A stretch of DNA of 62,328 nt. Source: an uncultured Oscillospiraceae bacterium. GTDB lineage: Bacteria > Bacillota > Clostridia > Oscillospirales > Acutalibacteraceae. Below the pieces are notes generated by a model. It saw only the letters and a program-made list of their open reading frames with translations. It ran no database searches and was not told where the DNA came from. This document shows, one piece after another, positions 33,601 through 41,935 of this stretch; position 1 is the first letter of the stretch, and each line of letters begins with the position of its first letter. Both the position numbers and the translations under genes were made by a program. Location: positions 1 to 62,328 of the forward strand of contig UQZY01000006.1 of the NCBI GenBank assembly GCA_900545655.1, given 5' to 3'.

Positions 33601-35699
33601 TTCTAGCAAAAAGCGCCGGCTTTTGCTTTGGTGTTGACAGAGCCGTAAAGACCGTCTTTAAATCGGTCGACGAGAGCAAATCAAGGGTTTATACACTCGG
33701 AGAAATCATTCATAACAACACCATAAATAATAAGCTTAAAGAAAAGGGCGTTATAATCGAGAACGATTACAAAAAGATACCTAAAAACGCTGACGTTGTT
33801 ATACGGGCTCACGGTGTACCTGAAAAGGTATACACCTATTTTGAGGAAAACGGTATATCATTCATAGACGCCACCTGCCCGTTTGTAGCAAAGATTCATA
33901 AGATTGTATCTGAAATCCCGGCGGAAAATTCGGTTATTCTTATAGCCGGAAATCCCGATCATCCCGAGGTAATCGGGATAAAAGGATTCTGTAATGCACC
34001 AGTGTTTGTCTTTGACAGCTGTTCCGCTCTGGAGGACATATTGGCAAATAATACAGAAGTTTTCCTCAATTCGCAGATGTTTATGGTAAGTCAGACAACC
34101 TTCTCCCTTTCGGAGTGGGAAAAGTGCGTAAAAAAAGTAAATTTCTTGTGTACAAAGCCGACGATTTTTGATACAATATGTAAAGCCACTGAGGAAAGAC
34201 AGCGTGAAGCGGAGGAGCTTTCAAAAAAATGCGACCGCATGGTCGTTATCGGCTCGAGACACTCGTCAAATACCGTGAAGCTTTTTAACCTTTGCGAAAA
34301 GAACTGCAAAACTTGTCTTATTGAAACAGCCAAAGAGCTTGACATGAGTTTTTTTGACGGCGCTGAAAAAATCGGTGTTACTGCGGGGGCGTCTACGCCA
34401 TCCGTTATAATAAAGGAGGTACTTGAGGCTATGTCCGAAGTAAAAAACACTATTGTAAATGATGCAGATGATTTTGATTTTGCAACCGCACTTGAGGAAT
34501 CACTCACTCAAATGTCTACAGATCAGAAGGTGAAGGGTGTTGTTGTTGGCATAACACCTACCGAGATCCAGGTTGATATAGGAAGGAAGCAGACCGGGTA
34601 TATTACATATGCTGAGTACAGCTATGACCCTAACGTAAATCCGGCAGAAGATTGCAAAATCGGTGATGAAATCAATGTTGTAATCATGAAAACAAATGAT
34701 GCCGAAGGTACTATCATGCTTTCAAAGAAGCGTTTTGACAGTGCAAACGCCTGGGATGAGCTTGAAGCTTGTGTTGAGAGCGGTGAATTTGTAGAAGGAA
34801 CAGTAACAGATATCATCAAGGGCGGACTTATTGCAACTACAGCAAAGGGTATCCGCGTATTTATTCCGGGATCACTCAGCGGGGTAAGCAAGAGCGAATC
34901 AATGGATTCTCTTCTTAAGACAAAGGTTACCTTCAAGGTTATCGAGGTAAACAAGCAGCGTCGCCGTGCCGTTGGCTCTATCAAGGCTGTTATCGGCAGC
35001 GCACGTAAGGAAGCACAGGAAAAGTTCTGGGCAAATGCCGAGGTAGGACAGGTTTACACAGGCGTTGTTAAGTCACTCACCAACTACGGTGCGTTTGTAG
35101 ATATCGGCGGAGTTGACGGAATGATCCACATCAGCGAGCTTTCATGGAAGCGTATCAAGCATCCGTCAGAGGTTCTCAATGTCGGTGATACCGTTGAAGT
35201 ATTCATCAAGGCTCTTGAGGATAACAAGATTTCTCTCGGCTACAAAAAAGAAGAGGACAACCCGTGGGTTATTCTTAAAAATACATATTCCGAGGGCGAC
35301 ATCATCGACGCAAAGATTGTCGGCATGACAACATTCGGTGCGTTCGCAAACGTTATAGACGGTATTGACGGTCTTATCCATATTTCTCAGATTGCAAACA
35401 GACATATTGAGAAGCCGCAGGACGTTCTTAAGATAGGCGATGAGGTTAAGGTTAAGATAACCGAGATTGACTATGACAAAAAGCGCGTAAGCCTTTCAAT
35501 CCGTGCTCTTCTTCCTATAGAAGACGAGTCTGCCGGGGAAGTAGCTGAGGAAACTACAGTTGAAGCTCCGTCAGAAGCTGAGGTTGTACCGGCTGAGGAA
35601 ACTCCTGTTGAAGTTGAAGCAGCACCTGCCAAAGAAGCTGTAGAGGAAGTTCCGGCTGAGACTGAGACTCCTGCTGAAGAAGCTCCCACAGAGGAATAA
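33579..35699 (+). CDS. ispH: IspH (HMB-PP reductase) fused to ribosomal protein S1 repeats
   Basis: A 706-residue fusion. Residues 1-285 are IspH/LytB with the three [4Fe-4S] Cys (GFCFGVDRA, DATCPFV, DTICKAT) making IPP and DMAPP. From about residue 315 there are four S1 RNA-binding repeats (e.g. GVVKSLTNYGAFVDIGGVDG and GLIHIS). The C-terminal ~55 residues are a Glu/Ala/Pro-rich tail. The ispH-rpsA fusion is a known Clostridial arrangement linking isoprenoid synthesis and an RNA-binding protein; why is not known. Confidence 0.93.
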   Translation: MGQRPDIILAKSAGFCFGVDRAVKTVFKSVDESKSRVYTLGEIIHNNTINNKLKEKGVIIENDYKKIPKNADVVIRAHGVPEKVYTYFEENGISFIDATCPFVAKIHKIVSEIPAENSVILIAGNPDHPEVIGIKGFCNAPVFVFDSCSALEDILANNTEVFLNSQMFMVSQTTFSLSEWEKCVKKVNFLCTKPTIFDTICKATEERQREAEELSKKCDRMVVIGSRHSSNTVKLFNLCEKNCKTCLIETAKELDMSFFDGAEKIGVTAGASTPSVIIKEVLEAMSEVKNTIVNDADDFDFATALEESLTQMSTDQKVKGVVVGITPTEIQVDIGRKQTGYITYAEYSYDPNVNPAEDCKIGDEINVVIMKTNDAEGTIMLSKKRFDSANAWDELEACVESGEFVEGTVTDIIKGGLIATTAKGIRVFIPGSLSGVSKSESMDSLLKTKVTFKVIEVNKQRRRAVGSIKAVIGSARKEAQEKFWANAEVGQVYTGVVKSLTNYGAFVDIGGVDGMIHISELSWKRIKHPSEVLNVGDTVEVFIKALEDNKISLGYKKEEDNPWVILKNTYSEGDIIDAKIVGMTTFGAFANVIDGIDGLIHISQIANRHIEKPQDVLKIGDEVKVKITEIDYDKKRVSLSIRALLPIEDESAGEVAEETTVEAPSEAEVVPAEETPVEVEAAPAKEAVEEVPAETETPAEEAPTEE

Positions 35700-35717
35700 T
35701 CGGTTTATTTGTTTTAA

Positions 35718-35756
35718 AAGCGGTAATTGTTTTACGACAGTTACCGCTTACTTTTA
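35718..35756 (+). terminator. Terminator of cmk-plsC-ispH/rpsA
   Basis: Arms AAGCGGTAA and TTACCGCTT with a 14-base loop, then ACTTTTAT. Moderate T tract. Confidence 0.65.
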
Positions 35757-35773
35757 TAAAAAGAGGAAATTTC

Positions 35774-36862
35774 ATGCTATCACTTGATTATTCAGGCGCG
35801 GAAAACTTGTGGTCACATCTGAAAAGTACAGAAAAGCCTATTGTTATGTACGGAACAGGTGACGGAGCCGATAAGATTCTTCATGTTTTTTCAAAACACG
35901 GTATCACCGTTGACGAAATCTTCGTTTCCGATGAGTTCTACAGAGGAAAAGAATTTCACGGCTACAAAACGTGCAGGTATTCCGACGTATCAGAAAAATA
36001 TTCCGATTTTATAATTATCCTTGCTTTTGCTGTTTTCAGGGATGATTTATTATCTTACGTAAAGGAACTCATGAAAAAACATGAGGTTCTTGCCCCATAT
36101 GTTCCGGTGTTCGGGGATATTTATTTTACAGATGAATTCCTGAGTGAAAATGAAAATCTTATAAGAGAGGCATATAACTGCCTTGAGGACGATACCTCAC
36201 GCAAGACATTTAATAACATACTAAAGTATAGAATCTCCGGAAATCCGCACTATCTTTTTGACTGTGAAACAAGACGTGATGTTGTATTCAAAGAGATAAT
36301 CAGGCTTGATAAAAACGAGGCTTACGCGGACCTCGGAGCATACAGGGGAGACACCATAGAAGAGTTTTTATCCATGACCGAAGGTGTGTTCGACAGTATA
36401 GTTGCGTTTGAGCCGGATTCAAAGAACTATAAAAAATGTCTTGAATACGTATGCGGTCTTTCGGAAGAAACACAGAAGAAAATCAGAATTTTAAATATGG
36501 CTTCATGGAACAAAAAAGATACTCTTGTCTTTGACGGAGAGGGAGGAAGGAACTCAACACTTGTTCCTCAAAAGGATAAGAAGATGTCTCCTGTCGCGGT
36601 ATCCGACCTTGATTCAATACTTAAAGGCGACAGGTGTACATATGTGAAGATGGACGTTGAGGGCGCCGAAACCGAAACTCTTGAGGGGATGAAGGAAACT
36701 ATCAGGCTTTACAAACCGAAGCTTACAGTCTCCGCGTATCACAAAACACCGGATATAATTACTCTTCCGCTCAAGATAAAGGAGCTTTCAGCGGACTACA
36801 GAATTTTTCTTCGGCATCACACCTACATACCCGACTGGGAGACAAATTATTATTGCATTTAA
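35774..36862 (+). CDS. FkbM-family methyltransferase
   Basis: A 362-residue protein. The first ~150 residues form a Rossmann-like domain (PIVMYGTGDGADKIL) seen with some FkbM proteins; the SAM-binding domain follows with YADLGAYRGDTIEEF, AFEPDSKNYKKC and the FkbM signature VKMDVEGAETETLEGM. FkbM enzymes O-methylate sugars, antibiotics or surface glycans. It stands alone between two terminators, so the substrate is not suggested by neighbours. Confidence 0.85.
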   Translation: MLSLDYSGAENLWSHLKSTEKPIVMYGTGDGADKILHVFSKHGITVDEIFVSDEFYRGKEFHGYKTCRYSDVSEKYSDFIIILAFAVFRDDLLSYVKELMKKHEVLAPYVPVFGDIYFTDEFLSENENLIREAYNCLEDDTSRKTFNNILKYRISGNPHYLFDCETRRDVVFKEIIRLDKNEAYADLGAYRGDTIEEFLSMTEGVFDSIVAFEPDSKNYKKCLEYVCGLSEETQKKIRILNMASWNKKDTLVFDGEGGRNSTLVPQKDKKMSPVAVSDLDSILKGDRCTYVKMDVEGAETETLEGMKETIRLYKPKLTVSAYHKTPDIITLPLKIKELSADYRIFLRHHTYIPDWETNYYCI

Positions 36863-36876
36863 TCCCGGAAAAAGTT

Positions 36877-36916
36877 ATATGTCAGTTTCGTTTTTCTGAA
36901 ACTGACATATTTTTTA
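36877..36916 (+). terminator. Terminator of the FkbM gene
   Basis: Perfect arms ATATGTCAGTTTC / GAAACTGACATAT, 8-base loop, then six T. Confidence 0.9.
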
Positions 36917-36966
36917 TACCTGTTCTGCTAAACTTATTTCATCATACAGTATCGGCGGTGATTTAA

Positions 36967-37854
36967 ATAAAACAGACCGTATACGTAGATATTCTCGTTT
37001 TTATGAATACTATAATAAATATCTACATTTTAATCATCACCGGCCTTATAAGTCACAGCAGAATAGTAAGACAGAGAATAATTTCGGGAGGACTTGCGGG
37101 CGGTCTCCTTGCATGCACGGTGCTTTTGCCGCATATGAATATTTTTTTGTCACTCCTTCTTAAGCTTTTCGGATGCTCACTCTTAGTATTTATTTCATTT
37201 GAATACACCGGAATAAACAAGTTTATCCGAAGATACATAGCTTTTATTTTTGTAAACTGTATATTTGCCGGAGCGGTATTATTTTTCGGCTTTGTTTTTG
37301 ATACACCGCTCATTTATTTTAACAATGCAAATTTTTACTTTGACATAAGCGCTCCGTACCTGATAGCCGTTTCCTCACTTACATATTTACTGCTGAAAAT
37401 CACACTTAAAAGGACGGGAAATACAACTGATGAGAAGCATCTTTTTGAACTTAAAATAATAAAGGATGATATATCCGTGGTATGCAACGCTCTCTCTGAC
37501 ACTGGAAGCTCGGTTAAAGATGTCTTTTCGGATATGCCGGTTGTCATTGTTGAAGCCGGTGTTGTAAGGAAGCTTCTTTGTTCCGAGCTGATGACCTTTC
37601 TTACAAATGATTATTTCACGGATATCACGCCGGAAAACAAATCAGAGATAAGACTTATACCCTATAAAGCAGTATCCGGAGGGGGATATCTCAAGGCGTT
37701 CCGCTGTGATGCTCTGAGGATATATGACAACGACAATTCGTGTTTTGAAGTAAAAAAAGGTTACATCGCCGTGTATAACGGAAAGCTTTCAAACGGCGAG
37801 TACAGTGCAATTATAAACCCGGAAATCTTTGAAATAGCAAGAGAGGTCGCATAA
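36967..37854 (+). CDS. spoIIGA: Sigma-E processing peptidase SpoIIGA, probable ATA start
   Basis: A five-helix membrane protein with a C-terminal aspartic protease domain whose active site is DTGSSV (about residue 175 from ATA). It cuts the pro-sequence off sigma-E during sporulation. The ATG at 37003 would lose VYVDILVF, the conserved start of helix 1. Upstream in frame only ATA (36967) follows the TAA stop; GGCGGTGAT ends 4 bases before it, a good SD match to 16S. So initiation at ATA, or a mutated ATG, is inferred. sigE starts 2 bases after the stop. Confidence 0.85.
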   Translation: MKQTVYVDILVFMNTIINIYILIITGLISHSRIVRQRIISGGLAGGLLACTVLLPHMNIFLSLLLKLFGCSLLVFISFEYTGINKFIRRYIAFIFVNCIFAGAVLFFGFVFDTPLIYFNNANFYFDISAPYLIAVSSLTYLLLKITLKRTGNTTDEKHLFELKIIKDDISVVCNALSDTGSSVKDVFSDMPVVIVEAGVVRKLLCSELMTFLTNDYFTDITPENKSEIRLIPYKAVSGGGYLKAFRCDALRIYDNDNSCFEVKKGYIAVYNGKLSNGEYSAIINPEIFEIAREVA

Positions 37855-37856
37855 AA

Positions 37857-38579
37857 ATGACAGTTAAAAATCAAGAAATAAAAACAATGATAAAAAGTTT
37901 TAAAAGGCAAATAGTTCTTTTACTATACGGAAAAGGTATATATTATATCAACGGCTCGGACAATTTACCTCCGCCGCTTTCTGCAGAGCTTGAAGAGGAA
38001 TATGCAAGGCTTACGTTCAGCGGAGACAAAAAGGCCAGAGAACTCCTTGTTACTCATAATCTCAGGCTTGTGGTTTATATCGCAAAAAAATTTGAGAGTA
38101 CGGGAATAAATATCGAGGACCTTATCTCAATAGGAAGTATAGGACTTATAAAGGCGGTAAATACATTTAATCCGGATAAAAACATAAAGCTTGCCACGTA
38201 TGCGTCAAGATGCATCGAAAATGAGATTCTCATGTATCTTCGTAAAACAAACAATCAAAAGCTTGAGGTATCCATTGACGAGCCGCTGAACGTCGATTTT
38301 GACGGAAACGAGCTACTGCTATCTGATATACTCGGAAGCGATGCAAACCTCGTTAATTCGGAGATTGAGAGTGATGACGAGAAGTTTATACTAAATAAAA
38401 TCGTCGCTTCACTTTCTCCGCGTGAGAGAAAAATCACGGCACTCAGATACGGGCTTTTCGGTGAGGAAGAGCATACGCAAAAGGAGGTTGCGGATATTCT
38501 GGGAATCTCACAGAGCTACATATCACGTCTTGAAAAAAGAATTATTGAAAATATAAGAAATAAAATTGAAAAAATATGA
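37857..38579 (+). CDS. sigE: Sporulation sigma factor sigma-E (pro-form)
   Basis: A 240-residue sigma-70-family factor. The N-terminal ~28 residues with a hydrophobic IVLLLYGKGIYY form the pro-sequence; region 2 is LVTHNLRLVVYIAKKFESTG ... DLISIGSIGLIKAV; region 4 is LSPRERKITALRYGLFG ... LGISQSYISRLEKR. It is activated by SpoIIGA in the mother cell. The pair is strong evidence that the organism, or its ancestor, forms endospores. sigG, the usual third member, is not present here. Confidence 0.95.
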   Translation: MTVKNQEIKTMIKSFKRQIVLLLYGKGIYYINGSDNLPPPLSAELEEEYARLTFSGDKKARELLVTHNLRLVVYIAKKFESTGINIEDLISIGSIGLIKAVNTFNPDKNIKLATYASRCIENEILMYLRKTNNQKLEVSIDEPLNVDFDGNELLLSDILGSDANLVNSEIESDDEKFILNKIVASLSPRERKITALRYGLFGEEEHTQKEVADILGISQSYISRLEKRIIENIRNKIEKI

Positions 38580-38639
38580 TGAAATGGAATAAGTAATATG
38601 CTACAATGAATTGACACAAGCACATAAGGAGTGACAGCT

Positions 38640-39047
38640 ATAAACAGTCATGAACGTGTGCTGGTGGCTATAGCATTGATTTTATTTGCAGGGGTTATAT
38701 TTTACAATTTTCTTACTTTATCGCACGTAGGGGAGAGCGGCGGTGAGGTTGCTTCGTCGTATGAGGATGCAACCGAAAAAAAGGAACTCGGTACAACCGT
38801 TGAAAAAACGACAACAGTCACCGAAGGAACGGTTATGGAAAGCAGTGAAAATACCCGGATGATGAACATCAATACCGCATCAATCAATGAATTGACAACC
38901 CTTCCGGGTATCGGGGAGGTAAAAGCTCGGGCAATTGTTGACTATCGGGAAAATCACGGTCCCTTCAAGTCGGTTGAAGAGCTTATGATGGTTTCCGGAA
39001 TAGGTGAAAAGACTTACGAAAAATTGAGAGAAAAAATTTGTGTTTAG
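38640..39047 (+). CDS. ComEA-like helix-hairpin-helix protein, probable ATA start
   Basis: About 135 residues: an N-terminal membrane anchor (VLVAIALILFAGVIFYNF), a Thr/Glu-rich linker and a ComEA DNA-binding domain with MNINTASINELTTLPGIGEVKA ... MMVSGIGEKTYEKL (two HhH motifs). ComEA binds incoming DNA outside the membrane in transformation. AAGGAG (38626-38631) is 8 bases before an in-frame ATA at 38640; the alternative GTG at 38631 overlaps that SD, so ATA is favoured. Other competence genes are not in the window. Confidence 0.8.
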   Translation: MNSHERVLVAIALILFAGVIFYNFLTLSHVGESGGEVASSYEDATEKKELGTTVEKTTTVTEGTVMESSENTRMMNINTASINELTTLPGIGEVKARAIVDYRENHGPFKSVEELMMVSGIGEKTYEKLREKICV

Positions 39048-39058
39048 GAGCGTTTTCT

Positions 39059-40483
39059 TTGGTATTCTCAAGCCTTAGTTTCATATATATCTTTCTGCCG
39101 GTTTGTATATTGTTATATTTTTTAGCGGCAAAGAGCATTCGACAAAAGAACGTCGTTTTGCTCATGATGTCGCTTATTTTTTATGCCTGGGGTGAGCCGA
39201 AATGGATCGTCCTTATGGTTATAAGCACCGCCGTCGAATATGTCGGAGCAAGGCTTATCGATAAGTATCGCACGAAAAAGCCTGCACTTGCAAAAACAGC
39301 TCTTGCCGTTTCCGTTACGGTTGCCTTAAGTTTTCTTTTTATCTTTAAATACTATGATTTTTTCGCTTCAAATTTCAACCATATAACAGGCGCGGGACTG
39401 CATAAACTGGGACTTACTCTCCCGATAGGTATTTCGTTTTATACGTTTCAGACTGTTACATATATCGTTGACGTATACAGGGAGAAAGTACCTGTACAAA
39501 AAAGCTTTGCGGACCTTCTCCTGTATGTTTCTATGTTCCCGCAGCTTATTGCCGGACCTATTGTAAAGTATGTGGATATCGAAGCCCAACTGCGTGAAAG
39601 AACCTTTGACGCAGCAAAGGCTGGAAGCGGTATCTTCAGATTTTTAACTGGACTTTTCAAAAAAGCAGTTATTGCAAATATCGCCGGAGAGCTTGCGACT
39701 AAGTTCCTTGACGGAAACCTGTCCACGGTATCTGTTTTAGGCGCATGGATAGGCATTTTTTCATACGCGCTCCAGATATACTTTGACTTCTCGGCGTATT
39801 CGGATATGGCTATAGGCCTCGGCAAGATGTTCGGCTTTGACTATATGGAGAACTTCAACTATCCGTACATCGCCGATTCCGTAAATGACTTCTGGAAGAG
39901 ATGGCATATCTCTCTTACGACGTTCTTCCGTGAGTACCTCTATATTCCGCTGGGCGGAAACAGAAAGCATCAGGTACTGAATCTCCTTATTGTATGGGCG
40001 TTCACGGGTCTTTGGCACGGTGCTTCGTGGAACTTTATCCTTTGGGGTCTTTATTACTACGTTCTCATAGTTCTTGAAAAGCTCTTCTTAGGAAATCTTC
40101 TTGAGAAAATCCCGAAGGTGTTTTCTCACATATATACATTGTTTGTTGTATTGATAGGGTGGGTATTCTTCTATTTTGACGACCTGTCAAAGCTCAGGAC
40201 TTTCTTCAAGGTTATGTTCGGCGCAAACGGAAATCTTCTTTCCTCACCGGCGGATCTCACCATACTCAAAAACCACATTCTTTTCTTTATTTTTGCAATC
40301 ATCGCTTGTATGCCTGTTGCAAGGCTCATAAAGGAAAAAATTGAAAAGTTCGCAAATAAGAACTTTATGACTTCGCTTATAAATGATTACTCGGTCGTTA
40401 TCGCCTCGGTATGCCTTCTTATTCTTGATACCGCTGCCGTAGTCGGCTCGACGTACAATCCGTTCCTATACTTCAGATTTTAG
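39059..40483 (+). CDS. MBOAT-family O-acyltransferase (AlgI/DltB-like)
   Basis: Start at TTG 39059 with TAGGAG 8 bases upstream, giving MVFSSLSFIYIFLPV, the usual MBOAT start; 474 residues with about 11 membrane helices. The catalytic region has FWKRWHISLTTFFREYLYIPLGGNR and the active-site His in FTGLWHGASWNF. AlgI-type MBOATs pass acetyl groups across the membrane for O-acetylation of polysaccharides or wall polymers, normally with a periplasmic/extracellular DHHW/AlgX partner; the next gene is a truncated partner. Confidence 0.9.
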   Translation: MVFSSLSFIYIFLPVCILLYFLAAKSIRQKNVVLLMMSLIFYAWGEPKWIVLMVISTAVEYVGARLIDKYRTKKPALAKTALAVSVTVALSFLFIFKYYDFFASNFNHITGAGLHKLGLTLPIGISFYTFQTVTYIVDVYREKVPVQKSFADLLLYVSMFPQLIAGPIVKYVDIEAQLRERTFDAAKAGSGIFRFLTGLFKKAVIANIAGELATKFLDGNLSTVSVLGAWIGIFSYALQIYFDFSAYSDMAIGLGKMFGFDYMENFNYPYIADSVNDFWKRWHISLTTFFREYLYIPLGGNRKHQVLNLLIVWAFTGLWHGASWNFILWGLYYYVLIVLEKLFLGNLLEKIPKVFSHIYTLFVVLIGWVFFYFDDLSKLRTFFKVMFGANGNLLSSPADLTILKNHILFFIFAIIACMPVARLIKEKIEKFANKNFMTSLINDYSVVIASVCLLILDTAAVVGSTYNPFLYFRF

Positions 40484-40498
40484 AAAGGAGGAAGCTTT

Positions 40499-40873
40499 AT
40501 GAATATCATAAAAAACAAAGTAAACGGAATACTCCTGTTTGTTGTCTTTACGGTCTTTATAACATCCTTTCTCCTTGTAAGTATTTTTGACACGGATAAA
40601 ACGGTTTCCGAAAAAGAGAACAGAACTCTCGCAGCGTTTCCGAAGTTTACCTTTTCGGCTCTTTTTTCGGGAGAGTTCATCCCTGAGTTTGAGGAGCATT
40701 ATTCTGATACCTTCCCGATGAGAGACAGATTTTTGTCCCTTAACGAAAAAATAAATAAGGTAGCTAAACAGTTTACCACAAATAAAGATTCAGACGTTGT
40801 TATTATTGACGGCGGGGACGCCGCAAAAGATTTTAACGGTGAGTCCATACATGACAAGGAGAGTACATCTTGA
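40499..40873 (+). CDS. Short N-terminal fragment of a DHHW/AlgX-like protein
   Basis: A 124-residue protein: membrane anchor (GILLFVVFTVFITSFLLVSIF) then SEKENRTLAAFPKFTFSALFSGEF ... HYSDTFPMRDRFL, which is the conserved start of DHHW-family acetyl-transfer partners of MBOATs (usual length ~350-400). It stops at residue 124, before any SGNH-type catalytic region. RBS GAAAGGAGG is excellent and its stop overlaps the next gene, so it is expressed and tightly packed. Either a decayed remnant or a shortened partner. Confidence 0.7.
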   Translation: MNIIKNKVNGILLFVVFTVFITSFLLVSIFDTDKTVSEKENRTLAAFPKFTFSALFSGEFIPEFEEHYSDTFPMRDRFLSLNEKINKVAKQFTTNKDSDVVIIDGGDAAKDFNGESIHDKESTS

Positions 40874-41730
40874 ATTACGTGATACTTGACCTTGAATGGA
40901 ACACTGCATACAGCAAATCCGAGGGACAATTCATAAATGAGATAATCGAATTCGGTGCTGTAAAGCTGAATGAAAAGCTTAAAGTAATTGATGAATTTTC
41001 AAGTTTTGTCAGACCGCAGATTGAAAAAAAGCTCCGTTCAAGGGTAAAAACACTTACAAATATTTCAAACCATGATGTTGAAAACGCCGAAACCTTTGAC
41101 GTTGTCTGCGAGAAATTTACAAAATGGACGGGAGATCCCGAGGACGTAGTAGTTATGTCGTGGGGAGAGATGGATATCCGTGCTCTTATCAGTAACTGCA
41201 AATATTTCTTTGACAACAGCGTTATTCCGTTTGTGAGTAAATACATCGACCTGCAGGCATATTTTATGCAGATGAAGGGACTTCCAAAGGGAAATCAAAT
41301 AGGACTTTCAAACGCAGCGGCAATGATAGAGGTAAATCCGGATGACTTTGTTCACCACAGAGCGCTCAATGACAGTGAACTGTCCGCAGAATGCTTTAAA
41401 GCGGTGTTTGATGAACCGACTCTCAAAAAAAATATTGTCGTTTGTGACTCTGACTTTTACAAACGTATCCTCTTTAAGCCGTATTTCGTTACCGACATAA
41501 ACGACAAGCTTGTTGACAAAACACAGTTTTGCTGCAAATGTCTTGAGTGCGGGGAGCAGGCAAATCAGATAAAGGACTGGTCAAGCAGAAACAACAGTTT
41601 TTCTGCTCTTTATTATTGTAAATCCTGTAAGATAAAGTACCGTGTAAGTGTACAATTTCGAAAAACATATTCACAGTTAAATACAAAAAAATCGGTGATT
41701 GTCATAGAATCATCCGGAAGTGATAAGTGA
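40870..41730 (+). CDS. DEDDh 3'-5' exonuclease (KapD-like) with zinc-binding C-terminus
   Basis: TTG start at 40870, AAGGAGA 7 bases upstream, overlapping the previous stop; 286 residues. The exonuclease core has VILDLEWNTA (ExoI Asp/Glu), a central SWGEMDIRAL (ExoII) and HHRALNDSELSA (ExoIII with His and Asp). The C-terminal ~75 residues hold CKCLECGEQ and CKSCKIKY, a likely zinc ribbon. Similar proteins degrade RNA ends; substrate here unknown. Confidence 0.85.
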   Translation: MNYVILDLEWNTAYSKSEGQFINEIIEFGAVKLNEKLKVIDEFSSFVRPQIEKKLRSRVKTLTNISNHDVENAETFDVVCEKFTKWTGDPEDVVVMSWGEMDIRALISNCKYFFDNSVIPFVSKYIDLQAYFMQMKGLPKGNQIGLSNAAAMIEVNPDDFVHHRALNDSELSAECFKAVFDEPTLKKNIVVCDSDFYKRILFKPYFVTDINDKLVDKTQFCCKCLECGEQANQIKDWSSRNNSFSALYYCKSCKIKYRVSVQFRKTYSQLNTKKSVIVIESSGSDK

Positions 41731-41758
41731 ACGTCAAGGTCTGACGTTCACTTTTTTT
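41725..41758 (+). terminator. Terminator of the MBOAT/exonuclease operon
   Basis: Perfect arms AAGTGAACGTCA / TGACGTTCACTT, 5-base loop, then a T tract; the 5' arm overlaps the exonuclease stop. Confidence 0.9.
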
Positions 41759-41860
41759 CGGGGTTACTTTACGTTAACAAGCATAAAACAGTGTGATTTC
41801 TTTGCGAATGACTCTGTCGTTTTGTTTTAAGATTTATAATATATACAAAAAAATATTTAT

Positions 41861-41920
41861 TTATCGAATACTTATGTTATAATTGCACTTGTATATAGAC
41901 TAATATTTTATCGAATACTT
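41861..41920 (+). promoter_or_regulatory. Promoter of the GroEL-corrinoid operon flanked by a 13-bp direct repeat
   Basis: TATAAT at 41878-41883. TTATCGAATACTT occurs at 41861-41873, just upstream of the -10, and again at 41908-41920, directly before the RBS GAGGT. Such paired direct repeats around a start site suit an activator or repressor; the nearby PucR-like protein is a candidate. Regulator assignment is inference. Confidence 0.55.
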
Positions 41921-41935
41921 TGAGGTATTTTAGTT

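Noticed and set aside
33579..35699. IspH-S1 fusion as a novel fusion
   Set aside because: This arrangement is already known in Clostridia.
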